From contig CAJNDS010000213.1 of the NCBI GenBank assembly GCA_905221605.1, positions 460,212-524,211 on the forward strand: a stretch of DNA of 64,000 nucleotides. The letters are read 5' to 3'. Within the stretch, counting starts at the first letter, position 1. Each line of letters starts with the position of its first letter. Positions 1-8,120 of this stretch are shown here, piece by piece. The position numbers and the translations under genes were made by a program. The notes under the pieces are model-generated. The model was not told the DNA's origin. It was given only the letters and a program-made list of their open reading frames with translations, and searched no databases. This DNA comes from Symbiodinium natans. Its lineage: Eukaryota; Sar; Dinophyceae; Suessiales; Symbiodiniaceae.

Positions 1-914
1 GGCCTCTTCGGGGGGTCAAAGGTGGTCCTAAAAGCAAAACCGCCGGGCGTCTTAGGAACCTCAGGGCTACCAAGGGGCATTGGAGGCTTCACTAAGGGAA
101 TTGCGTTGGTTGATGATGTGGCCTCAGTCCCTTGATGTTTCCCTGGGGCCGTTCCCGTACCATTACTAGGGCTCATAGCTTGCGACCTTTCGCTCTCCAA
201 TCTGTGAATGATATCCTTCTGAAGCTCAAGAACGCCCATGAGCGACTGCACTTGATCCTGCAACCTCTGAAAATCCCCTTGAGCGAAAGTCAACATGTGT
301 TCGCTTTGCTCCTGGGACTTCCTAGCCTCTGCCGCAACTTGCCTCGCCCTTTCAACCTCCCTTTCAGCTAAAGCCCTTGATTGATCAACCTCCTGCGAAG
401 CCCGCTGCAACACTTCATATGTGTGCCTACGGACCTCTTCTTGAGCAGAGGCTCGGGTAGCTTCAATTTCGCGGGATGCTTGACTGTAGACTTCTTGAGT
501 TTGTCTACGGGCGAGGTTTACTTCAGCAGCAGCCTGAGCTACTATCACGGGATCTGCTGTCACGCTTAGGTTTGCTTGATTGAGCTGGAGGTGTTGGCGA
601 ATACTCCGATTGTCTTGCAAGTCCTGTCTCACAAAAGTGTTCTCAACATTCTCATGGCGATGAAGGTGCAGCGTTTGGCTTAAGACTTGAGTGACAGGTT
701 GCATCACGGAATCGCTGGAGGATGATTCGGGTACCGGGGTTGATTCAGGAGGGGATCCCAGGAAACTTGAAAGATGCATCGGACTGGGCGTTGCCGCCTC
801 TGTCCCACGTGCCTCCGTACGCGTTGCGGGAACCAACCTATCCTCCGGGGAATTTACAACCCCTGAACCCGATCCGGAGTGCCCTGAACGGGACCTGGCA
901 TCAAAGTCCGACAT
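1..914 (-). CDS. Partial coiled-coil, Gag-like ORF2 of a retroelement-like unit (runs off left edge)
   Basis: I translated the minus strand from the ATG at 914-912 and found 304 codons open to base 1 with no stop. The ATG shares its A with the TAA stop of the upstream ORF (TAATG). Residues 1-75 are Ser/Gly/Pro-rich and disordered. Residues about 125-245 are Ala/Glu/Arg/Gln-rich with heptad-like spacing (for example EVNLARRQTQEVY, EEVRRHTYEVLQRA, FQRLQDQVQSLMGVLELQK), a long coiled coil. Residues 250-304 are again low-complexity and Pro-rich. The architecture resembles the structural (Gag-like) part of a retroelement polyprotein, but no zinc knuckle, protease or RT lies inside the window, so that role is inferred from context. 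The stretch has no good plus-strand alternative. Confidence 0.72.
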   Translation of the reverse strand, partial: MSDFDARSRSGHSGSGSGVVNSPEDRLVPATRTEARGTEAATPSPMHLSSFLGSPPESTPVPESSSSDSVMQPVTQVLSQTLHLHRHENVENTFVRQDLQDNRSIRQHLQLNQANLSVTADPVIVAQAAAEVNLARRQTQEVYSQASREIEATRASAQEEVRRHTYEVLQRASQEVDQSRALAEREVERARQVAAEARKSQEQSEHMLTFAQGDFQRLQDQVQSLMGVLELQKDIIHRLESERSQAMSPSNGTGTAPGKHQGTEATSSTNAIPLVKPPMPLGSPEVPKTPGGFAFRTTFDPPKR

Positions 915-2044
915 TAGCACTGCCAAAGTCTAGACCTTTCTTCGCGCAAGAACCTGATCAGTGATCCTTTGGCGTCCTCAAGAAATTGCACCTCTTCGAT
1001 GCCCTCAGAACACCCAGGCTTGTTGCGCAACTTGATGTGCAAAGGAATTCCAGCCCACTGCTCCCAAACCTCCTCGCAGATGCCCTGATCGTCGTCAGCT
1101 AAGAGTGTTTGGTTGGGGGCGTCGAACGCCTTCAATACTGCAGCTTTACCGTTCCAGCCGCGTTTGGACGGAGTAATGATGACCGAATCCAGGAGGCCAC
1201 TGAGCTCTGGCGTCGCGTACAAGGTATCCAAGAGCTCCTGCCTTCTTTCAGGCTTCACCAAGAAACTCAGCAGATGCAACTGAAGCCCTCTAGGCTTGTT
1301 AGCCCTCAGGTCCTGGAGCAATGCAATGTTGGCGGACGGAATCCTCCCCAAGTGTTCAGTTGTGCCCTCGCGTGCCCTCGACAATGTCTGATAATTGTCG
1401 ATGAACAAAAACCGATCCACAGATGAGTCCTTCCGCAACACTGCCTGCGTTTGCCAACGACCGCTGTCCCAAATGAGAATCTCCACGCCGTCGGGGAGCC
1501 AAATGTTGACTGGCCTCAGGTCCGCAGTTCGCGGCTTTGGCCTTGCCTTTGGGGGCGGTGTTATGCCCCTCCGGGGACTTCGCTCCCGTGCACCAGCAGC
1601 TGAGGAAGACGATGCGACAACCCTGATCTCTAGATCGCTAGACCCCTCGTCCTCCGGCTCGTTGATTCCCTCTTCTATTGGAGTGCCTGGCTCCAGCAGA
1701 TCAGGATTACCGATAGCGCTTTCGATGTCCTTCCCAAGGCGATCTGCCGCGCGCAGAACTTGTTCCAGTGGGACGCCCCCGTCTATAATGGACTGAAGGC
1801 CACGACAAATGCGCTTCTTCTTGGTTTTACCTGCAGAGCCACCTTTGTTCACGGATACCCTGTCCCAAAGCTCGCGAGCAAAGTCTGCTTCAGGAGGGTA
1901 TGGCCACCTGGCCCCTGCAATACCTTCAGCCGTTCTTGAAGGAAGAGTTTGATTGGGAGCTAAGCCGCAGGCGAACCTACGGCTGATAACCAGATAAAAC
2001 TTGCAGAGCAAAGAGGTTATGGCGTGCACTAAAGCAACGCACAA
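914..2044 (-). CDS. Methionine-free ORF1 with HAD-like C-terminal half
   Basis: 376 codons, opening just after an in-frame TAA that directly follows the spliced-leader relic; the nominal start codon is TTG, and no Met occurs anywhere else in the ORF. Residues 45-115 are charged, with a basic patch KTKKKR near 73-78. Residues 130-175 are an acidic/Ser/Pro linker. Residues 178-370 carry motifs in the order expected of the haloacid-dehalogenase fold: hydrophobic strand ending FIDNYQT (Asp216), LHLLS (Ser260), GWNGK (Lys300) and LLADDD (Asp317-Asp318). The second Asp of the usual DxD is a Tyr here, so phosphatase activity is doubtful. The HAD assignment is from motif order only. The ORF is joined to the coiled-coil ORF by a TAATG overlap, suggesting coupled expression. 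Start choice is uncertain: a near-cognate codon is required. Confidence 0.68.
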   Translation of the reverse strand: MCVALVHAITSLLCKFYLVISRRFACGLAPNQTLPSRTAEGIAGARWPYPPEADFARELWDRVSVNKGGSAGKTKKKRICRGLQSIIDGGVPLEQVLRAADRLGKDIESAIGNPDLLEPGTPIEEGINEPEDEGSSDLEIRVVASSSSAAGARERSPRRGITPPPKARPKPRTADLRPVNIWLPDGVEILIWDSGRWQTQAVLRKDSSVDRFLFIDNYQTLSRAREGTTEHLGRIPSANIALLQDLRANKPRGLQLHLLSFLVKPERRQELLDTLYATPELSGLLDSVIITPSKRGWNGKAAVLKAFDAPNQTLLADDDQGICEEVWEQWAGIPLHIKLRNKPGCSEGIEEVQFLEDAKGSLIRFLREERSRLWQC

Positions 2045-2050
2045 CTTTTA

Positions 2051-2065
2051 CTTGAGCCAAAATGG
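2051..2065 (-). other. Dinoflagellate spliced-leader (DinoSL) relic
   Basis: Minus-strand CCATTTTGGCTCAAG equals the last 15 nt of the conserved 22-nt DinoSL that is trans-spliced to nuclear mRNAs. The 5' seven bases of the leader are not preserved. Genomic SL relics are known signs that a trans-spliced mRNA was reverse transcribed and reinserted. The match lies six bases upstream of the 914-2044 ORF in the same orientation, so it marks the 5' end of that transcript. Confidence 0.85.
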
Positions 2066-2263
2066 TTGATAAGTTCGGATGCTAATTTTAGCATGCCGTG
2101 TGAAACATCCTCTGCGTGTGCACTCCTGGCGTGTTGCTAAGAGAGCGTTGGAATGTCTAGGGCTACAGTATGCCTACTGCAGACTGCCTACTGCCAGAGC
2201 GTTGCCGCTACTGGCACTTGCATCTTCAACAGGCCCTGATGCCCCTATAATTCCTTCTCCCTA

Positions 2264-3989
2264 AACCCTAAACCCTAAACCTAAAACCCGAAACCCTAAA
2301 CCCTCAACCCTAAACCCTAAACCCTAAACCCTAAGCCTAAGGGGGTGTAGGAGTCTCTGGGTCCTCCCAGGCGGCCGGGTTCAGAACGCTTAGGATGCGC
2401 GCGCGGCCCAAGACGCGGTGGCTGCAGACCTTCGTCCCAGAGTTTCGGGTTTAGGGCTTGGGGGGTTTGGGGTTTAGGGTTTAGGGTTTAGGGTTTTAGG
2501 GTTTAGGGTTTAGGGTTTGGGGCTTAGGAGTTCGGGGTTTGGGGTTTAGGGTTTAGGGTTTTTAGGGCGCAGCAACTGCCCTCAGCTACTTCGAAAGACG
2601 GCATACAAAGCAGCTGCAATCTGAACGAGATCGTGCCAAGGATGGTGCTTCGTTGCGTAAAAGCCTTCGTACTCACATCAGCCCAAGCAAGAACTCCCGG
2701 AGGGGTTTGCGTAGGACGCTCACCACTGAAACCTTTGCAACTGGGTCAAGGGTTCAAAGCAGTTTTTCGTGGCTCTGCCAGCTTTTGCCTCAACCCTCAA
2801 CCCTGATCCCTTAACCTTTTAGGTATGGGCCCTTGATGTGGGTCCTTTGTTTTAGAATCCTTGTATGCACTGAAAGGGCTTTGTTGGGCTTTGGGGTTCT
2901 GAGGTCTTTTTGGCTAGGGCTTGCGATCCTCGGCGCTTGCGGGCCTTCGGGTTTGAAGGCTTTAGGGCTTTGGGCCTGATAAAAGGGGGCTAGGGGTTTT
3001 GGGTTTGGAGGGCGGGGGGGGGCGGGCAGGTTCTTGGGGCTTGGGCCATCGGATTTCACATGCCCAGAAGAGCAGCTTGGGGTAGCTTCGGGAGTGTGGG
3101 GTCCGAGAAGCTAAGCATGCTTGGAAGGTGGGTTTGGCAATGAGGCTACACAGTAACCCTAAACCCTAAACCCTCAACCCTAAACCCTAAACCCTAAACC
3201 CTAAACCCTAAACCCCAAACCCTAAACCCTGGTTTTTTGTGTGCACAAGATTCGACAGCTCAGGCCCCCGCGTACTTCACCGCATCGTCGGACTCCTCCG
3301 ACACATCCGTCAGGTCGTCCAGGTAGAAGACTACACCCACCTGCAGACACGGCTGTGCTGTCAAAAGAAAAGGAAGCACCTACAGTGCTGAGGATCTGGA
3401 CCTCAAAGCAGGCTGCAGGAGATCAGCTCAGGTACACAGCTGCGCGAGCTTGTGTCCTGCATTAGTTCGCTTGCAGTTCTAGCGCCCACTTTGGCACGCT
3501 CCTGCAGCAATACTGTGCTTCAACCCCAAACCCTAAACCCTAAACCCTAAGCCCTAAACCCCAAACCCTAAACCCTTGCCTCGGCAAAGCGATCCTCGTT
3601 TTCTGGGTCAGAAGCCACGACCTCCGCTCGAGCAGAATGTCTTTGGTCCCTTGATGTGGGAATTTAGGGTTTCGGGTTTAGGGTTTGGGGTTTAGGGTTT
3701 AGGGTTTGGGGTTTGGGGTTTAGGGTCTGGGGCTTAGGGTTTAGTGTTTAGGGTTTAGGCCTAAGGGATTCTTGTGTGTAGGGCAACTATGGTTACAACC
3801 TTCTTCGCTATCAGAATGATGTCCCTATCATACGGCGCCAAATAATTAGGGTACCCCAAAAGGATCATAATTTTGACAACCACCCCCATGAACCTTCAAG
3901 TAAAGTGTTCTCATGTGTGTCGGGTTGAAGGTGCAGGGCAGGGATCCGCCCGCTCTACTCAAAACCTAAACCCTAAACCCTAAACCCTA
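2264..3989. repeat. Interstitial telomere-like tracts with unique islands, cluster 1
   Basis: CCCTAAA runs at about 2264-2335, 3150-3233, 3522-3575 and 3961-3989; TTTAGGG runs at about 2447-2570 and 3660-3760. Tracts are degenerate (TTTGGGG, CTCAACC variants). The unique islands between them (2340-2445, 2575-3145, 3240-3520, 3576-3655, 3765-3960) show no convincing coding region. The 3' tract is the integration site of the LINE that follows. Confidence 0.9.
3772..3903 (+). repeat. Dispersed repeat family C, copy 1
   Basis: Begins with GTAGGGCAACTATGG and ends with CCCATGAACCTTCAAG. Diverged relatives lie at 18232-18345 and 22237-22346, with possible ones near 26075 and 33800. All are on the plus strand in islands between telomere-like tracts. 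Similarity was judged by eye from shared blocks in the same order. Confidence 0.4.
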
Positions 3990-3995
3990 CATCCC
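3983..3995 (+). repeat. Left target-site duplication of the LINE
   Basis: AACCCTACATCCC, repeated exactly at 8108-8120 after the poly-A tail. It is continuous with the upstream CCCTAAA run, so the insertion hit the edge of a telomere-like tract. Confidence 0.88.
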
Positions 3996-4004
3996 GCCTG
4001 GCTA

Positions 4005-4265
4005 ATGGTACATGGCACAATTTTAAACCCCTTCGTAGAAGAACACACCCTAGAATTCGAAGAATTAAAGGAATTCATCCTCAGCTGGAATGCCGCCGAC
4101 CACCGCCTCCGAGAGGCAAGCCGGGATCTCCTTTTGGAGAGCACGAAGAGTGTCCCCACAAGGGAGGGTGTCACATTGATAGGCCCAGGGGAGTCAATGC
4201 TCGTAGGACCTCTCGTAGGTGCTACAGGCAATGGCAGCAGGCCTGCAAAAACACAAAGGCTCTGA
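4005..4265 (+). CDS. Short ORF1-like segment of the LINE
   Basis: 86 codons from the ATG at 4005 to TGA at 4263-4265. The N-terminal half is acidic (EEHTLEFEELKEF) and no domain is recognised. The reading frame of ORF2 is -1 relative to this one and is already open from at least about 4150, so the two frames overlap by roughly 100 nt. This could be the C-terminal remnant of a longer ORF1 lost by 5' truncation, or a leader joined to ORF2 by frameshifting. No classical slippery heptamer was seen in the overlap. Confidence 0.4.
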   Translation: MVHGTILNPFVEEHTLEFEELKEFILSWNAADHRLREASRDLLLESTKSVPTREGVTLIGPGESMLVGPLVGATGNGSRPAKTQRL

Positions 4266-4398
4266 GGGCGGACTCCTCAGCAGCCACACCCCCCCAGTCC
4301 ACAAAAGCCCCCCAAAACAGGGCACAGTGGTTCAGGACAAACGTCCTATGGCAGCAAAAAATCACACGGAAAAAGAAGCCTAAACAGAATGGGCCCCA

Positions 4399-7300
4399 GA
4401 CCACACCGCCTCTAGCTTACAATCGCAAGCTTAGAGTCGGTAGTCAGAATGTGCAAGGTATGGCTGATACCCTCAAGCTCAAAAATCTGTTGCTTATGAT
4501 GAAGGAACACAATCTGGATGTCATGTTCCTATCAGAAACTAAATCGACTTCGTATTACTCCTATACCTCAGAGCAACACTTAGTCGTTTTGTCTGGTAAT
4601 AACAAAGATAAGCACTCTGGGGTAGGGGTTATAGTGAGTCCAGGCATCCGACCACACCTTGCTGACATAGTCCAGGTCAACAATAGGCTTATTCATATCA
4701 TACTCAACAAGAGGGGAGGTAGGATACACTTGTTAGGAGCGTATGCGCCACATTCAGGTCATGATCATGACACAGTCCGGCAACCGTTCTGGGAATCCCT
4801 AGAGGAATATGTGGCGAAAATACCCCAACCAGAACCAGTGTATCTTACGGGTGATTTTAATGTTCGGTTTCAAGCACAACACAAACATGATGAGGGCGTT
4901 ACAGGGCCATTCACATACGGAAAGGGTTCGCAAGCTATCGACCACACCGCCCAATCCAACCGCTCGTTGTGCGTTCGAACAATGCTTCTTCTAGATATGC
5001 TGGAGGTCGCCTCATACAAAACACCCAACCCAGTTCACCACATCACTTTCCGGGATAAAACAGCCCCCCCAAAGGATTGGTCGCAGTACGTCTTGGATCC
5101 TTTGATCATGCAGCAGGTGTATTCAGAGCTACATAGAGTGATGCCATCACAATCCTTGGAAGTAGCAGCCAGAATACGCAGCTTCTTACCGCTGGCGCAA
5201 CCTCTTCCTCCGCCCCGAGTAGACCCCTCACCCGACCCCGTTCGTTTTCAGCGGCTAGACCACACCTTCACTAGGAGACAATGGCTTTCATCCGTTAACT
5301 CATGTAGATCTAAATTGCATACAGGGTACCCGTCAGACCATTACCTCCTGGTAACGGAAGTGCAGGTTAAGCTGGCACGTAGAGACCCCCCACCACCAAA
5401 GCCCCCAGAATTTGACTTCTCTCGAGTAAGCATTGATCAAAGACTGGCTTATAACACACAAATTCGGGGCTCCCCGCAAAATAGCTATAAGGATGGGTCT
5501 TCTGACCCTGATCACACCGCCAGAATGAGCTTCTACACGGACGGCTCGGGAACAGGGGGACGATGCACAAAAACAACACCAGCGGGCTGGGGATGGTGTA
5601 CCAAGCAACACGGGGAGTGGATCACAGCGCGGGGCAGGGTGGAAACTGACCACACCGCCAGATTTTACTACGGGGCCCAGGTCGGTTCTAACAACACTGG
5701 GGAGCTTACAGCTATTATAGAGGCGCTAATATACGCCTTGGAGCAAGGGTGCGGTAGAGTAGATATATACTCGGACAGCCAGTGGGCCATCAATGTCATC
5801 ACGGGCAGGTGGCGTGCAAAATCACATAAAACACTAGTTGGCCGTGCACACACACTCTCAACACAAACAGGAATGACAGTCTCGTTCCATTGGGTCAAGG
5901 CGCACGCAGGCACAGAAGGTAACGAAAAAGCGGATGCACTCGCCAACGCTGGGCGTACACAGGGGCGCAACGGCGGAAGTAACAGGGTCCCCCCGGATAC
6001 TCCGCCCCAGGACCACACCCCCACCATGTCTGCGGACACCATGGTGCACGCCATGAAGCAGGCTGCGGCGGACCACTTTCCTTACAAAGAACGACGCGCG
6101 CACACACCATGGATCAAAGACCACACCCTACAGCTCCTGGCCCAGGCACGGGCAGCGCAAGCGGAAGGTCACGAAGATTGGAAAACGCAAAGAAACAAAG
6201 CCAAGAGGGCCGCGCGCAGGGATAGAATCAATTGGGTTCATGACCAACTATTAGCAGACCCGGATGCCAGTCACTCACCGCTTTGGAATGCAGTTCGCCG
6301 ACAGAAAAAAGGTTTCATGGGGAAAAAATCGCATTTAATTGTAAACGGGAAGCCAGTCCCATGGTCAAAATCGCACGCCGCTTTCAGGGATCACCTCGAG
6401 GGTTCGCAATGGGCTCCGCCCAACATTCCTGACCACACCGCCGCTAGACGTAGAGCTAAACCGGGATTACGTCCGCAACTCCCTGATGAAGGACGGTTCA
6501 CTTTGGACGACCTTCAACGGGCCATTCAAAAAAGTAAAGGCGGAAAGGCTCCAGGACCGGACCAGGCGAGGAACGAGCTGTTTATGCTATTAGACAGAGA
6601 AGGAGAAGCAGCGCTCTTGAGTATCTACAACAAATGTTGGGAGGAAGGCGACATCCCGGGACCATGGGCCGAAGCAATAGTAGTGTCAATATATAAGGGT
6701 AAAGGTCTAGACACCGACGTCACCAACTATCGACCCATTTCTTTACTTAACACCATTTACAAAATATACGCTGCTATGCTGCAACACCGCCTCGCAAAAT
6801 CAAGTGAGCATTTCCTTCGAAGCCGACAATACGGTTTTCGAGAAGGTAGAGGCACACAACAGCCCATATTTGTTTTACGCCGCGCCATGGAGTGGGCGGA
6901 AATGACAAATAAACCACTACAACTATTATTCCTAGACTGGAAGCAGGCCTTTGACTCACTCGACCACACCGCCATGCTCGAAGCGTTGCGCCGTTTCGGT
7001 GTTTCAGAACTTATGCTCAAGACAATACAGGCTATATATCAGTCTCCAACCTTTTACACCAGAGGACCCGATCACACCGCCGCAGCAGGCTCTGTACACT
7101 CAGGTATTAGGCAAGGATGTCCCCTAAGCCCATATCTATTTATTATAGTACTCACAGTCATGCTTGCGGATGTTGATAACGACTTACTACTCCAAGGCAC
7201 GCCCACCAATACCTGGTCAGAAGGCTATCCAACGTTCGATTTAGAGTACGCGGATGACACATTGTTGTTAGCTTTGACCACACCGCAGATGCAGGACATT

Positions 7301-7981
7301 CTCACATCATTAGAGTCAGTAGCACATGAATACGGTATGCACCTAAATAAAACCAAGACTGAGCTCCTAATCAATCCCGATCGCCCCTCCTCTCCGCTGT
7401 ACTTTACGGACGGCGCGGCCGTCCCGACCACACCGCAAATCAATTATTTAGGCACCAGGATCACATGGAAAAAACCCTTTGACGCCGCATTCTTACATAG
7501 AGCAGCTATAGCCGAGGAAGCATTTAAGAAGCTCCGCTTAGTATGGAACAGTAGCCTTTCACAGGCGGTACGATTACGTATTTTCCAGTCTACCTTCACG
7601 CCCACACTTATTTACGCGTTGGATACCCTCACTCTTACGCAAAAACAACTAGACAGGGTGGATGCTTTCTTCATTCGGTTCCTAAGAAGAGTGGTTCGCG
7701 TAAAAGCATCCTACTACTCCCGCATCCCAAACACGGAAGTTATGCGCAAAGCAGGATATCCAACCCTACCATCTACACACATCCTCAACGCCCAGCATAA
7801 AACCCTTAAACAAGTATTTATGGCCCCCAGAACGGAACCAACACATAGTGTGGTTTTTACAGCTGCCTTTAAGGATCGTATTCTAGCACAAGGAAGACGT
7901 CGCGGAATGCAGATACCATACTGGTTAGAAGTCCTCACTAAAAGATTTTATCCGCAATATTGGGATCCTGACCACACCGCC
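4399..7981 (+). repeat. Fourteen copies of a GACCACACC(GCC) motif through the LINE
   Basis: GACCACACCGCC exactly at 4399, 4940, 5648, 6431, 6962 and 7970. GATCACACCGCC at 5510 and 7070. GACCACACCGCA at 7276 and 7426. The 9-nt core GACCACACC, followed by other bases, at 4650, 5258, 6011 and 6119. Relative to ORF2 codons, ten copies are in phase 0 (Asp-His-Thr), one in phase 1 (Arg-Pro-His; 4650) and three in phase 2 (Thr-Thr-Pro; 4399, 7276, 7426). Spacing is irregular, 108-544 nt. I saw no other full copy elsewhere in the window. Confidence 0.95.
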
Positions 7982-8098
7982 CGTACCCGCACCCTAGGCC
8001 CACACTTCAAGTATGTCGAAATAGCTAGGGTCATTCGGGAGTCAGACAGTTCCGGGAGGGCGCCAAAGCGCGCAGCTGCATCGCGCGCACGGCCCTGA
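4451..8098 (+). CDS. LINE ORF2: AP endonuclease, RNase H and reverse transcriptase
   Basis: 1215 codons counted from GTG 4451, ending at TGA 8096-8098. The frame is open well upstream, and the conserved endonuclease residues QN (4445-4450) precede this codon, so the true protein begins earlier; no ATG lies in frame between about 4150 and 4460. Endonuclease: Glu29 (SETK), GDFN Asp135/Asn137, SDH 295-297. RNase HI: FYTDGS Asp364, Glu418, YSDSQ Asp442, His485 and Asp495, all catalytic residues present. RT from about residue 681: NYRPISLL near 760, catalytic Asp829 (LDWKQAFDS), RQGCPLSPYLF, YADD 933-936, YLG. No C-terminal zinc knuckle was seen. RNase H between EN and RT is atypical; LINE RNase H normally follows RT. 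All catalytic motifs are intact. Confidence 0.93.
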   Translation: MQGMADTLKLKNLLLMMKEHNLDVMFLSETKSTSYYSYTSEQHLVVLSGNNKDKHSGVGVIVSPGIRPHLADIVQVNNRLIHIILNKRGGRIHLLGAYAPHSGHDHDTVRQPFWESLEEYVAKIPQPEPVYLTGDFNVRFQAQHKHDEGVTGPFTYGKGSQAIDHTAQSNRSLCVRTMLLLDMLEVASYKTPNPVHHITFRDKTAPPKDWSQYVLDPLIMQQVYSELHRVMPSQSLEVAARIRSFLPLAQPLPPPRVDPSPDPVRFQRLDHTFTRRQWLSSVNSCRSKLHTGYPSDHYLLVTEVQVKLARRDPPPPKPPEFDFSRVSIDQRLAYNTQIRGSPQNSYKDGSSDPDHTARMSFYTDGSGTGGRCTKTTPAGWGWCTKQHGEWITARGRVETDHTARFYYGAQVGSNNTGELTAIIEALIYALEQGCGRVDIYSDSQWAINVITGRWRAKSHKTLVGRAHTLSTQTGMTVSFHWVKAHAGTEGNEKADALANAGRTQGRNGGSNRVPPDTPPQDHTPTMSADTMVHAMKQAAADHFPYKERRAHTPWIKDHTLQLLAQARAAQAEGHEDWKTQRNKAKRAARRDRINWVHDQLLADPDASHSPLWNAVRRQKKGFMGKKSHLIVNGKPVPWSKSHAAFRDHLEGSQWAPPNIPDHTAARRRAKPGLRPQLPDEGRFTLDDLQRAIQKSKGGKAPGPDQARNELFMLLDREGEAALLSIYNKCWEEGDIPGPWAEAIVVSIYKGKGLDTDVTNYRPISLLNTIYKIYAAMLQHRLAKSSEHFLRSRQYGFREGRGTQQPIFVLRRAMEWAEMTNKPLQLLFLDWKQAFDSLDHTAMLEALRRFGVSELMLKTIQAIYQSPTFYTRGPDHTAAAGSVHSGIRQGCPLSPYLFIIVLTVMLADVDNDLLLQGTPTNTWSEGYPTFDLEYADDTLLLALTTPQMQDILTSLESVAHEYGMHLNKTKTELLINPDRPSSPLYFTDGAAVPTTPQINYLGTRITWKKPFDAAFLHRAAIAEEAFKKLRLVWNSSLSQAVRLRIFQSTFTPTLIYALDTLTLTQKQLDRVDAFFIRFLRRVVRVKASYYSRIPNTEVMRKAGYPTLPSTHILNAQHKTLKQVFMAPRTEPTHSVVFTAAFKDRILAQGRRRGMQIPYWLEVLTKRFYPQYWDPDHTARTRTLGPHFKYVEIARVIRESDSSGRAPKRAAASRARP

Positions 8099-8120
8099 CA
8101 AAAAAAAAACCCTACATCCC
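8099..8120 (+). repeat. LINE poly-A end and right target-site duplication
   Basis: After one C, a run of ten As merges into AACCCTACATCCC (8108-8120), the exact duplicate of 3983-3995. The exact end of the A run versus the duplication is ambiguous by two bases. Confidence 0.88.

Larger units (their letters stand above)
3996..8107 (+). mobile_element. Complete-looking non-LTR retrotransposon (LINE), EN-RNase H-RT
   Basis: Bounded by 13-bp direct repeats (3983-3995 and 8108-8120), with a run of As at the 3' end. It encodes a short ORF1-like segment (4005-4265) and a long ORF with AP-endonuclease-type EN, RNase HI-type and LINE-type RT domains, and no internal stop, so it may be recently active. 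The 3' untranslated region is a single base: TGA at 8096-8098, then C, then the A run. About 4.1 kb. The 5' end lies 9 nt before an ATG, so the copy may be slightly 5'-truncated. The clade cannot be assigned by eye. Confidence 0.93.

Noticed and set aside
1109-1796. Plus-strand frames of 105 and 133 codons
   Set aside because: Shadows of the minus-strand ORF1, which has the SL relic and HAD-order motifs.
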